Assembly (NCBI RefSeq): GCF_001424105.1
Contig: NZ_LMQH01000012.1
Span: 55,015-88,424, forward strand
From: Chryseobacterium sp. Leaf394
GTDB lineage: Bacteria > Bacteroidota > Bacteroidia > Flavobacteriales > Weeksellaceae
Direction: 5' to 3'
DNA length: 33,410 nucleotides
In this document: positions 24,788-32,695 of the stretch, one piece after another
How the letters are laid out: each line of letters opens with the position of its first letter
How positions within the stretch are numbered: position 1 is the stretch's first letter
The notes under the pieces: generated by a model
What the model was told of the DNA's origin: nothing
What the model saw: the letters and a program-made list of their open reading frames with translations, nothing else
Databases searched by the model: none
Made by a program: the position numbers and the translations under genes

Positions 24788-25672
24788 TTAGTCGTTATAG
24801 ACTGAAGTTTTGTAGGCAATGATGGTGTTTTTCATCAACATCGCTCTCGTCATAGGACCTACTCCTCCCGGAACCGGCGTGATCCAGCTTGCTTTTTCTG
24901 CACAGCTGTCAAAATCTACATCACCTGCCAGATAATACCCTTTTGGAGAGTCGTCATCAACTCTTGTAATACCGACATCCACGATTACTGCTCCGTTTTT
25001 GATCATTTCACCTTTCAAAAAGTGTGGATCACCTAATGCGGTAATTACGATATCTGCTTTTTTAGTGTATTCTTCGATGTCTTTTGTGTAAGAGTGTGTC
25101 AAAGTAACGGTAGAGTTCCCGGGAAAATCTTTTCTTCCCATCAAAATACTCATTGGTCTTCCCACAATTTTACTTCTACCGATAATAACACAGTCTTTAC
25201 CTTTTGTTTCGATATTGTATCTTTCCAATAAAGTTAAAATTCCGAATGGTGTGGCCGGTAAAAATGTATCCATTTCCAAAGCCATTTTCCCGAAGTTCGT
25301 CGGGTGGAAGCCGTCAACATCTTTTCTTGGATCAATTGCATTAATAATTTTCTCCTGATCAACCTGATCCGGTAACGGTAACTGAACGATAAAACCGTCA
25401 ACCGCTTTAGATTTATTTAATTCATCGATCTTCTCCAACAATTCAGACTCAGAAACCGTACTTGGAAATTTCACTAAGCTCGATTGAAAACCAACTTCTT
25501 CACAATCTTTCACTTTTGCGTTAACATAAGCTTTACTCGCACCATTGTTTCCAACAAGAATGGCTACCAAATGCGGCGCTCTTCTTTTGCTTGCAATGAT
25601 TTTATCAACTTCAACCTTGATTTCTGCTTTTATTTCTTTGGAAACTTTTAATCCGTCAAGAATTTCTGCCAT
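24788..25672 (-). CDS. folD: Bifunctional methylene-THF dehydrogenase/cyclohydrolase
   Basis: FolD interconverts 5,10-methylene-, 5,10-methenyl- and 10-formyl-tetrahydrofolate using NADP. The 294-residue protein has the substrate site SKAYVNAKVKDCEEVGF with K53 as catalytic lysine, the DGFIVQLPLPDQV loop, the nucleotide-binding IGRSKIVGRPMSILM, and the closing TPVPGGVGPMTRAMLM. All are intact. It lies 6 bases upstream of queE and shares its direction. It is separated from pgi by about 110 bases containing a 7-base array and probably its own promoter, though I do not see a clear -7 box. Confidence 0.97.
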   Translation of the reverse strand: MAEILDGLKVSKEIKAEIKVEVDKIIASKRRAPHLVAILVGNNGASKAYVNAKVKDCEEVGFQSSLVKFPSTVSESELLEKIDELNKSKAVDGFIVQLPLPDQVDQEKIINAIDPRKDVDGFHPTNFGKMALEMDTFLPATPFGILTLLERYNIETKGKDCVIIGRSKIVGRPMSILMGRKDFPGNSTVTLTHSYTKDIEEYTKKADIVITALGDPHFLKGEMIKNGAVIVDVGITRVDDDSPKGYYLAGDVDFDSCAEKASWITPVPGGVGPMTRAMLMKNTIIAYKTSVYND

Positions 25673-25750
25673 TTTTACTTTTATTTTTTACTTTATTAGA
25701 TTCTAAGTTCAGTTTAGCTATAATTCAAAATATTAATGCATCGTATTTTC

Positions 25751-25785
25751 AGCCAATAGCAATAAGCCAGATGCTAAAAGCTATT
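25751..25785 (-). repeat. Five-unit 7-base array directly after pgi stop
   Basis: On the plus strand the array is five consecutive 7-mers from AGCCAAT and AGCAATA to AGCCAGA, TGCTAAA and AGCTATT, exactly 35 bases. It abuts the pgi stop codon (25785-25787). It shares the AGCCANA consensus of the hemD-hemE array but in the opposite orientation relative to its gene. Confidence 0.65.
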
Positions 25786-27425
25786 TATTTATTTGATTTA
25801 TAATAATTAATCAGCCCATTCGTAGAACTGTCATGAGAACTGATGGCCTCACTATTTTCCAGTTCAGGTAGGATTTTATTCGCTAAAACTTTTCCCAATT
25901 CAACTCCAAACTGATCGAAACTGAAAATATTCCAAATGACACCTTGTACAAATATTTTGTGCTCGTACATTGCAATCAGTTGTCCTAGTGAAAAAGGGGT
26001 TAATTCTTTGATTAACAATGAGTTTGTAGGCGTGTTTCCGTGGAAAACTTTGTAATTTAATAAAAAGTCAATTTCTTCTTCAGATTTTCCGGATGCTTTC
26101 AATTCAGCCTCCACTTCTTCTTCATTTTTACCAAAAGCCAAAGCTTCAGTTTGTGCAAAAAAGTTAGCCAACAATTTATCCTGGTGGTCAGAAACTTCAT
26201 TCGAACTTTTCGCATACGCAATAAAATCTGCAGGAATCAATTCTGTTCCCTGGTGGATTAACTGATAGAAAGCGTGCTGTCCGTTAGTTCCCGGCTCGCC
26301 CCAAATGATTGGTCCCGTTTCATATTCCACAAATTCACCGTTTCTGTCTACACATTTTCCGTTGCTTTCCATGTCTCCCTGCTGAAGATAGGCTGCAAAA
26401 CGGTCAAGATATTGAGAGTAAGGTAAGATCGCCTGCGTTGTTGCTGCGTAAAAATTACGGTACCAAATTCCTAAAAGCCCCATCAAAACAGGAACGTTCT
26501 CAGAAAAATCTGCCGTCTGGAAATGCTGGTCCGTATTTTCAGCACCTTTTAATAACTGTTCGAAATTGTCATATCCTACTGCAAGCACGATACTTAAACC
26601 GATCGCGCTCCACAATGAATATCTTCCGCCAACCCAATCCCAGAATTCGAAGATGTTTTCTTCTGCTATTCCAAAGTCTTTAACGGCTTGAACATTAGTT
26701 GATAAAGCTACAAAATGTTTTGCTACGTCTTCTTGTTTTCCGGCTTTCAAAAACCAGTCTTTTGCAGAATTGGCATTCGTCATGGTCTCCTGAGTGGTAA
26801 ACGTTTTCGAAGCGATGATGAATAAAGTGGTTTCGGGATTTAAATTCTTCACCACTTCAGCGATATGATTTCCATCCACATTCGAAACGAAGTGAACATC
26901 AAGTCTTGTTTTAAAATGCTTTAAGGCAGAAACTACCATCACAGGGCCCAAATCTGAACCACCAATTCCAATATTCACCACATCGGTAATTTCTTTTCCG
27001 CTAAAACCTTTGTGATTTCCTGAAATTACATTTTCAGAAAAAGATTTCATGTGATCAAGAACTCTTTTGATTTGAGGTTTAATATTTTCACCGTCTAACA
27101 GAATTTCTTTATCAGAAAAATCCCTCAAAGCCGTGTGAAGAACCGCTCTACCTTCTGTTTCGTTGATTTTATCTCCAGAAAACATCTTCGTAATAGCATC
27201 CCTTAACTGACATTCTACTGCAAGATTCAGCAATAATTCTTTCGTTCTTGCATCGATTAAATTTTTAGAATAGTCGAAAAGATAATTTTCTTTTTTAATT
27301 GAAAACTCTTCAAAACGGTTCGGATTGTACTGAAAAAGGCTTCTCAGTTCAAAATCGTTGTCGCCAAAATGTTCATCGAGAGATATCCAGCTATTGGTTT
27401 GAGTGGGGTTTATTTTAGATAGCAT
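25785..27425 (-). CDS. pgi: Glucose-6-phosphate isomerase
   Basis: Pgi interconverts glucose-6-phosphate and fructose-6-phosphate. The 546-residue protein is of the long, eukaryote/E. coli-like type. Motifs include GIGGSDLGP (153-161), [12 protein letters not shown] (206-217), [10 protein letters not shown] with probable catalytic E353, [19 protein letters not shown] (376-394) with H391, and VELGK near the C-terminus for the catalytic lysine. All are present. The gene is followed at its stop codon by a five-unit 7-base array. It is monocistronic as far as I can see, and divergent from the GH125 gene. Confidence 0.97.
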   Translation of the reverse strand: MLSKINPTQTNSWISLDEHFGDNDFELRSLFQYNPNRFEEFSIKKENYLFDYSKNLIDARTKELLLNLAVECQLRDAITKMFSGDKINETEGRAVLHTALRDFSDKEILLDGENIKPQIKRVLDHMKSFSENVISGNHKGFSGKEITDVVNIGIGGSDLGPVMVVSALKHFKTRLDVHFVSNVDGNHIAEVVKNLNPETTLFIIASKTFTTQETMTNANSAKDWFLKAGKQEDVAKHFVALSTNVQAVKDFGIAEENIFEFWDWVGGRYSLWSAIGLSIVLAVGYDNFEQLLKGAENTDQHFQTADFSENVPVLMGLLGIWYRNFYAATTQAILPYSQYLDRFAAYLQQGDMESNGKCVDRNGEFVEYETGPIIWGEPGTNGQHAFYQLIHQGTELIPADFIAYAKSSNEVSDHQDKLLANFFAQTEALAFGKNEEEVEAELKASGKSEEEIDFLLNYKVFHGNTPTNSLLIKELTPFSLGQLIAMYEHKIFVQGVIWNIFSFDQFGVELGKVLANKILPELENSEAISSHDSSTNGLINYYKSNK

Positions 27426-27597
27426 ATTTAAAGTTTGAATTAGAACTAAAGGATAGATTTAAAAAAATCACCTTAAATTCTTATTGATAAATTTTGATTT
27501 GCAAATTTACGGAATTTCGGGCAATGATGTTTATTGTGAATTAAAAATCAGTTTGTGGATTTTCTAATTAAATTTTTGAAAATAGAATCTGAAGATA

Positions 27598-27625
27598 TTG
27601 ATTGACTAAAAACTCTTAGATTTGA
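27598..27625 (+). promoter_or_regulatory. Promoter for the GH125 gene (TTG-N17-TAGATTTG)
   Basis: TTG (27598-27600) and TAGATTTG (27618-27625) are 17 bases apart, at the short end of the range described for Flavobacteria promoters. The -7 box ends 25 bases before the ATG at 27651. Confidence 0.55.
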
Positions 27626-27650
27626 AATAACAATTTAAAACCAATCAAAA

Positions 27651-29081
27651 ATGTTAAGCAGAAGGAATTTTATCAAAAAATCATCCCTTGGATTAGGGTT
27701 ATTTGCAATACCAAATTCTGCAACTTTTTTATTTGATGATGATTTGATCTCCAAAAGACCAAAACTGAGTGACAGAAAATTCACCTCAGAAGCCGTCGAA
27801 AACACAATTAAAATCATCAAAAAATCGATCGCAGATCCTGAACTGGCGTGGATGTTTGAAAACTGTTTTCCCAATACTTTAGATACAACTGTAAAATATT
27901 ATCAGAAAAACCACAAACCTTTCACCTACGTGATCACGGGAGATATCGATGCAATGTGGCTTCGGGATTCTTCGGCGCAGGTATATCCGTATTTGAGTCT
28001 GGCTAATGAAGATGAAAAATTAAAAAAATTATTGAAAGGCGTAATTAATAAACAGGTTGAGTGCGTTCTGCTTGATCCTTATGCCAATGCATTCTTTGAT
28101 GATGCCAGCAAAATCAGCGAGTGGAAAGATGATTTAACGGAAATGAAACCCGGAATTCACGAGAGAAAATGGGAGGTAGATTCTTTGTGTTATGTGATGC
28201 GTCTTTCGTACAATTACTGGAAAACGACAGGAGATTCTTCTGTTTTTGATTCTGAATGGAAAAAAGCAATGCTTTTAATTCTGAAAACATTTATAGAACA
28301 GCAAAGAAAAGATTCAAAAGGGCCGTACAAATTTCAGCGGGCAAACGGAAATTCTTTAGATACGCAGTTTGCAGGCGGTTACGGAAATCCCACGAAGAAA
28401 GTCGGATTGATTCATTCGATGTTCAGACCGTCTGACGATGCTACTTTTTATCCGTTTTTGGTTTCCTCGAATATGTTTGCAGTGGTTTCACTGAGGGAAA
28501 CGGCTGAGATTTTTTCTACAGTTTTAAAAGATGAAAATTCCGCTTCTCAATTCAAAAATTTAGCTAAAGAAGTGGATGAAGCCATTCAGAAATATGCGAT
28601 TCTGAATCATCCCACAGCCGGCAAGATCTATGCTTTGGAAATTGACGGTTTTGGAAATGCTCTGTTTATGGATGATGCGAATGTTCCGAATTTACTATCC
28701 ATTCCTTACCTCGGTTATGCGTCAAAAGATGATGAAGTCTACCAGAATACCAGAAAGTTTTCACTAAGCAATGCAAATCCATGGTTTAGCGAAGGAAAAT
28801 TTGCCAAAGGAATTGGTGGTCCGCACATTGGCGAGAATAAAATCTGGCCTTTGGGATTGATTATGCAGGCGCTTACGACAAATAACGACGCAGAAATTAT
28901 TTCTTGTCTGAAAATGATCAAAGCCACGCACGCAGGAACCGGATTTATTCACGAATCTTTCGATGTAGATAATCCAAAAGACTTTACAAGATCATGGTTT
29001 GCATGGGCCAATACTCTATTTGGAGAACTGATTTTGCATCTTCACAAAACGAAACCGGAAATTCTGAAAAGAAAGTTTTAA
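27651..29081 (+). CDS. GH125 exo-alpha-mannosidase with Tat signal
   Basis: A 476-residue glycoside hydrolase of family 125, whose known members remove terminal alpha-1,6-linked mannose by inversion. Landmarks are TGDIDAMWLRDSSAQVYPYL (from residue 97), FRPSDDATFYPF (258-269) containing the probable general-acid aspartate, and GFIHESFD (431-438) with E435 as probable base. The N-terminus MLSRRNFIKKSSLGLGLFAIP is a clear twin-arginine signal (SRRNFIK), so the enzyme is folded before export. It stands alone behind its own promoter without other mannan-degrading or SusCD genes. The substrate may be host or fungal mannoprotein glycans. Confidence 0.92.
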   Translation: MLSRRNFIKKSSLGLGLFAIPNSATFLFDDDLISKRPKLSDRKFTSEAVENTIKIIKKSIADPELAWMFENCFPNTLDTTVKYYQKNHKPFTYVITGDIDAMWLRDSSAQVYPYLSLANEDEKLKKLLKGVINKQVECVLLDPYANAFFDDASKISEWKDDLTEMKPGIHERKWEVDSLCYVMRLSYNYWKTTGDSSVFDSEWKKAMLLILKTFIEQQRKDSKGPYKFQRANGNSLDTQFAGGYGNPTKKVGLIHSMFRPSDDATFYPFLVSSNMFAVVSLRETAEIFSTVLKDENSASQFKNLAKEVDEAIQKYAILNHPTAGKIYALEIDGFGNALFMDDANVPNLLSIPYLGYASKDDEVYQNTRKFSLSNANPWFSEGKFAKGIGGPHIGENKIWPLGLIMQALTTNNDAEIISCLKMIKATHAGTGFIHESFDVDNPKDFTRSWFAWANTLFGELILHLHKTKPEILKRKF

Positions 29082-29109
29082 AACAAAAAAACCTCCGCAA
29101 ATGCGAAGG
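29081..29109 (-). terminator. Terminator after the DUF4349 gene (minus strand)
   Basis: On the minus strand CCTTCGCA pairs with TGCGGAGG across a short AT loop (one A-C mismatch), followed by a run of seven T, then GTTTT. It stands 32 bases after the DUF4349 stop, and its tail reaches the end of the convergent GH125 gene. Confidence 0.75.
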
Positions 29110-29140
29110 CTCAGAAAAATCTATGTTGATAACCTAAAGG

Positions 29141-30058
29141 TTAGGATGCCGAATTCTGTTCTTTTGTCTGCTGAATTCTATTGTTAGATTTGTTTTTTCG
29201 GTAAAAGTAAAATCCGATAACAACAATTAATACAATTGGCCAAACAGTAACCAATCCCACCAAAATTCTCTGAATCAGATAAAAGCCCTCCACGAAAGCG
29301 TTTTTCACATCATACAGGAAATTAAATTTATATTTATTGTCGATATTTTTTGTGTTGGTCACTGCAATTTCCGCAATGCGGAGCTTAGGTTCTTTGATGT
29401 AAATATCAACCGTGCTGTACTTCAGATTGTCGGCCACATCCATGTTGGCGAGTTGCTGCTGGTTTTCTTCAGACATATTTTCATCGCTCATATTTACTTT
29501 TTCTTTGTTGGTTTTGAGCTGAGTGATATTTTCGCCTGTTTTTTTAATTCTTTTCCCTTCCAGTTCTGCATATTTAATGTTGGCAGTAACGTCTTCTGCG
29601 TTGATGACTCTAGAGTTCAGAAAAAGTTTCTTGCTGTTGATCAGTGTTAAAAATTCGCCAAGCTTTTCTGTAGGTATGCGAACCTGTATCGTATTTTCCG
29701 TCTGATATTTTTTTACCAACATCGCTTCTTCGTTGGATGTGTTGAATGTTTCTTCCGAAAAAACATTGCTTTGAAGATTGCTGTGTGTCACAAATCCTCC
29801 AAGATCCTGTACAGATTTTTCGAGAGAAGTGGTCGCTTCATATACATCTTTGACTTCCATATTGACGTTCGCCGTTTTGATAAACTGTTTGTCTTTTACT
29901 TTCATGGTTGCCACAGAAGAAATATCTTCAGAAACTGCTGCAGAATCTGCAGAAGTTGACATTTCATAATCACTTGCCGTATCTTCGCCTTTTTTGCAGG
30001 AATAAATTCCCAGTAAAAGAGCTGTTGCGATGCTTAATTTAATGTAAGTCATTTTCAT
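29141..30058 (-). CDS. DUF4349 lipoprotein with C-terminal membrane anchor
   Basis: A 305-residue protein with a lipoprotein signal (lipobox cysteine C21, GIYSCKKGED) and a DUF4349 domain. Typical segments are FIKTANVNMEVKDVYEATTSLE near residue 60, VRIPTEKLGEFLTLI near 145 and an interrupted coiled coil at about 165-210. A membrane helix near 260-285 (WPIVLIVVIGFYFYRK) and a basic tail follow. It thus carries both a lipid anchor and a C-terminal helix, as DUF4349 proteins usually do. The role is unknown; an envelope-stress or anti-sigma-like role has been guessed at for relatives, but nothing here shows it. Confidence 0.85.
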   Translation of the reverse strand: MKMTYIKLSIATALLLGIYSCKKGEDTASDYEMSTSADSAAVSEDISSVATMKVKDKQFIKTANVNMEVKDVYEATTSLEKSVQDLGGFVTHSNLQSNVFSEETFNTSNEEAMLVKKYQTENTIQVRIPTEKLGEFLTLINSKKLFLNSRVINAEDVTANIKYAELEGKRIKKTGENITQLKTNKEKVNMSDENMSEENQQQLANMDVADNLKYSTVDIYIKEPKLRIAEIAVTNTKNIDNKYKFNFLYDVKNAFVEGFYLIQRILVGLVTVWPIVLIVVIGFYFYRKNKSNNRIQQTKEQNSAS

Positions 30059-30182
30059 ATTTTATATTTTTGATGTTTATAAATAATTGAATTCTCTTCC
30101 TTGACAATAGCTGAATCGATGCATTCTGATTTTGCGGTTCAGTTTCCGTTGCTTTGCTTATTTCAAAGTTGGGGAAGAATAT

Positions 30183-30248
30183 TTTGTAATGTTTGAAAAT
30201 TTAAAGTAAAAGAATTGTAAATAATTATTTAATTTAAATCATTACAAA
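30183..30248. other. Separated 9-bp inverted repeat in a divergent promoter region
   Basis: The 278-base gap between the DUF4349 gene and the acyl-CoA dehydrogenase gene contains TTTGTAATG (30183-30191) and its exact reverse complement CATTACAAA (30240-30248), 48 bases apart. A small ACAAAT/ATTTGT hairpin lies just after. It may be a regulator site; I see no strong promoter box for either gene in this gap. Confidence 0.3.
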
Positions 30249-30336
30249 TCAAACATTTGTAAAACTAATTCATTCTTCTGTGTGGTATTTCGGATTGATT
30301 TTTGCTTAAATTTTACAAATCAAAACCCAACTTGAT

Positions 30337-31695
30337 ATGTCTAAAACTTTTTCCAAAATCAGAAACGCGATAGAATTATTTAAATCCATTGATTTTGATC
30401 AGCTCAGCGAGATTTCCCAAAAGGTTAATCTACCCAAACTCATGGAAAACTTTTCCAAACTGGATGATAAGCAGCTCAGCGGAATGATGAAAATGCTCGA
30501 CCCCAATAAAAAGACAAGAGAACTTCCGCCCATCGACGGAGATTTTTACGACGTCTATCATACTCTAACTCCTGAGCAAAGGGAGGTTCAGCAGAAGGTC
30601 AGAGAATTTATGGAAAAAGAAGTCAAGCCTTTGGTGAATCATTATTGGCTTCGTGATGAATTTCCACACGAATTAATACCAAAATTTCAAAAATTAGATA
30701 TTTGCGGCGTAACGTATGAAGGGTATGGTTGCAAAGGAATGCCTTTCTTAATGGAAGGAGTCATCGCTATGGAAATGGCGAGAATTGATGCCTCGATTGC
30801 AACTTTTTTCGGAGTACAGTCTGGTCTGTCGATGGGATCCATTTACATCTGCGGTTCGGAAGAACAGAAGCAGAAATGGCTTCCTCAAATGCAGAAGTTT
30901 GAAAAAATCGGTGCATTCGGATTAACTGAACCTGAAGTAGGTTCCGGTGCTGCAGGTGGTTTAACTGTTACCTGCAAGAAAACTCCTGAAGGCTGGATCT
31001 TAAACGGACAGAAAAAATGGATCGGTAACGCAACATTTGCAGACATTATCATTATTTGGGCCAGAGATTTAGACGATGGTGAAGTGAAAGGTTTCATCGT
31101 TGAAAAAGATAATCCAGGATATTCTGTTGAGAAAATCAGAGGAAAAATGGCATTGAGAATTGTTCAGAATGGTTTAATTACGTTAAAAGACTGTGTCGTT
31201 ACAGAAGAAAACCGTTTACAAAATGCCAATTCGTTCAAAGACACCGCAAAAGTTTTAAGAATGACAAGAGCCGGCGTGGCCTGGATGGCAACAGGATGTG
31301 CGAGAGGTGCTTACGAAAGCGCACTGGAATACACCAGAACGAGAGAACAGTTTGGAAAACCAATCGCTTCATTTCAAATGATCCAGGGACATTTGGTGGA
31401 AATGCTTTCCAACCTAACAGCCATGCAGACGATGGTGTTCAGACTTTCTGAAATGCAGGATGAAGGAACTTTAAAAGATGAGCACGCTTCATTAGCTAAA
31501 GTCTTCTGTACGATGAGAACAAGAGACGTTGTTTCCAGAGCACGTGAAGTGATGGGCGGAAATGGAATTCTGCTGGAATATGATGTGGCAAGATTTGTCG
31601 CCGACGCAGAAGCAATCTATTCTTACGAAGGAACGAAAGAAATCAATTCGCTGATTGTTGGAAGATCGATTACAGGATTTAGCGCATTTGTGTAA
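30337..31695 (+). CDS. Acyl-CoA dehydrogenase, ACX4/glutaryl-CoA dehydrogenase-like branch
   Basis: A flavoenzyme of the acyl-CoA dehydrogenase superfamily that introduces an alpha-beta double bond into acyl-CoA. FAD-site motifs FGLTEPEVGSGAAGG and QKKWIGNATFADIII are intact, and the catalytic base is E431 in YSYEGTKEIN, in the C-terminal position used by glutaryl-CoA dehydrogenases and plant short-chain oxidase ACX4. The arginine that binds the glutaryl carboxylate is replaced by alanine (DASIATFFGVQSGLS), so glutaryl-CoA is an unlikely substrate. A 60-residue charged N-terminal extension precedes the usual start of the fold. Annotators may call it GcdH; I prefer a generic short-chain enzyme. 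Confidence 0.9.
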   Translation: MSKTFSKIRNAIELFKSIDFDQLSEISQKVNLPKLMENFSKLDDKQLSGMMKMLDPNKKTRELPPIDGDFYDVYHTLTPEQREVQQKVREFMEKEVKPLVNHYWLRDEFPHELIPKFQKLDICGVTYEGYGCKGMPFLMEGVIAMEMARIDASIATFFGVQSGLSMGSIYICGSEEQKQKWLPQMQKFEKIGAFGLTEPEVGSGAAGGLTVTCKKTPEGWILNGQKKWIGNATFADIIIIWARDLDDGEVKGFIVEKDNPGYSVEKIRGKMALRIVQNGLITLKDCVVTEENRLQNANSFKDTAKVLRMTRAGVAWMATGCARGAYESALEYTRTREQFGKPIASFQMIQGHLVEMLSNLTAMQTMVFRLSEMQDEGTLKDEHASLAKVFCTMRTRDVVSRAREVMGGNGILLEYDVARFVADAEAIYSYEGTKEINSLIVGRSITGFSAFV

Positions 31696-31696
31696 A

Positions 31697-31717
31697 GGTC
31701 AATGGTGAATGGTCAAT
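31697..31717 (+). repeat. Three-unit 7-base array after the acyl-CoA dehydrogenase stop
   Basis: One base after the TAA stop (31693-31695) come GGTCAAT, GGTGAAT and GGTCAAT again, perfectly in phase. This array forms an inverted repeat with the one at 31758-31778. Confidence 0.7.
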
Positions 31718-31757
31718 TCGCTTCGCTTGTCAATTTGAAATTCACTTGCGAAACAAA
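31718..31757. other. Imperfect hairpin between the two 7-base arrays
   Basis: TTCGCTTGTCAATTT and AAATTCACTTGCGAA pair at 12 of 15 positions and sit between the two inverted 7-base arrays. Together they make a long, imperfect cruciform or terminator-like structure between two convergent genes. Confidence 0.45.
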
Positions 31758-31778
31758 ATTCACTATTGACTATTCACT
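31758..31778 (-). repeat. Three-unit 7-base array after the doxX stop, inverted
   Basis: On the plus strand the units are ATTCACT, ATTGACT and ATTCACT, followed by a T-run that leads into the doxX stop codon (31783-31785). On the minus strand they read AGTGAAT, AGTCAAT, AGTGAAT, so they mirror the GGTCAAT/GGTGAAT array at 31697. Confidence 0.65.
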
Positions 31779-31782
31779 TTTT

Positions 31783-32160
31783 TTATTTCACTAAGGCTTT
31801 ATATTTATCTTTATTATCAATAATCATCCAAAGATTAATGACAAACAAAACTCCGGCAATGGACATTCCAGTTGTGGATTTGTCGATGGTGAAAACGTGA
31901 AGAATAATTCCGACCATTACCGGAAAGATTACGATAGCACCCAAAGCCCGTGCCTTTGGGAAGATAAACAGTAATCCGCCTATAATTTCTACCGCTCCTA
32001 CCAGAGGCATCAGCCAGTGTAATTTGTTGAACGCATCAAAAATCTTCATCTGTTCCGGTGTGATTTCCGGCATTGGCATATAGTGAAGAAACTTGTCTAA
32101 GCCGGCGTTGGCAAACATCAGCCCAAAGAGAAGGCAGATAATAAATTTTACGATTTTCAT
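31783..32160 (-). CDS. DoxX family membrane protein
   Basis: A 125-residue protein with four membrane helices and the DoxX/DoxD-like pattern: FGLMFANAGLDKFLHYMP at the first helix end, then PLVGAVEIIGGLLFIFPKARALGAIVIFPVMVGIILH. The role of short DoxX proteins is unclear; some are linked to quinone-related or oxidative-stress functions. It is a single gene convergent with the acyl-CoA dehydrogenase gene, with a TAAATTTG box 17 bases before its ATG. Confidence 0.82.
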   Translation of the reverse strand: MKIVKFIICLLFGLMFANAGLDKFLHYMPMPEITPEQMKIFDAFNKLHWLMPLVGAVEIIGGLLFIFPKARALGAIVIFPVMVGIILHVFTIDKSTTGMSIAGVLFVINLWMIIDNKDKYKALVK

Positions 32161-32177
32161 GATTGTTTATTTTAAAT

Positions 32178-32185
32178 CAAATTTA
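32178..32185 (-). promoter_or_regulatory. -7 promoter box (TAAATTTG) for doxX
   Basis: TAAATTTG on the minus strand matches TAnnTTTG and ends 17 bases before the ATG. The -33 element is not clear. The rest of 32186-32363 is AT-rich with nothing I can recognise. Confidence 0.4.
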
Positions 32186-32363
32186 AACAAAATTTTAATT
32201 CGAAAATTTCATAACAAAACTCATATTGACCTTTTAGTTATTTTAATTATTCTGATTAAATTTATAATAAATTTCACTCAGATAAAATGCCATTAGAAAC
32301 CAATTAGCCTTTTTTTAAAAACGAAAATATTGTTTTCAATGTTGGTGGTTTAGAAAATCATTA

Positions 32364-32695
32364 TCACATTGAATCTGCAAATTGTTTCAATCTTGTATTT
32401 TTCTTAAGTCCAAATACTATTTTGAAAGCTGATGATATGAATTCTGAATCTGGAATAACCTCTTTTCCTATAGTTTTGTAGGTAATTTTTATTTTGTATG
32501 AATCATTTTGAGAAGAAATACTAATTTTTGACAGATTAGCTGTTTAAGTAATTACATCGTTTTTTCAATAATAAATAGATTCCATAAGGATTTGCTCCAC
32601 CACTTTTATTTTTTATTTCTACATTAATGTTGTCAAAACTCAATGTCTTTTAGTAGTAAACTCAAACTAATCTTATTAATTGATAGATTCTTCTT
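32364..32695 (-). pseudogene. Decayed gene, about 110 codons in three frames
   Basis: The 535 bases between doxX and the small lipoprotein gene lack an intact gene but hold a protein-like sequence split over frames. Starting at 32695 the first frame reads to LLLKDIEF. Removing one T from a TTTT run (plus-strand AAAA, 32635-32638) continues it as DNINVEIKNKSGGANPYGIY and LLLK. Removing one A from an A6 run (plus-strand T6, 32560-32565) and ignoring a TAA at 32544-32546 continues as TANLSKISISSQNDSYKIKI, then GKEVIPDSEF and a stop at 32364. I do not recognise the family. It begins in frame just after the upstream lipoprotein stop, so it may once have been a separate gene or a longer version of that one. 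Confidence 0.5.

Noticed and set aside
30337..31695. Naming this gene gcdH
   Set aside because: The catalytic glutamate fits, but the arginine needed to bind the glutaryl carboxylate is replaced by alanine, so a generic acyl-CoA dehydrogenase call is safer.
32161..32363. Possible gene or RNA between doxX and the decayed gene
   Set aside because: The stretch is AT-rich with no protein-like frame, stable hairpin or promoter beyond the doxX -7 box.
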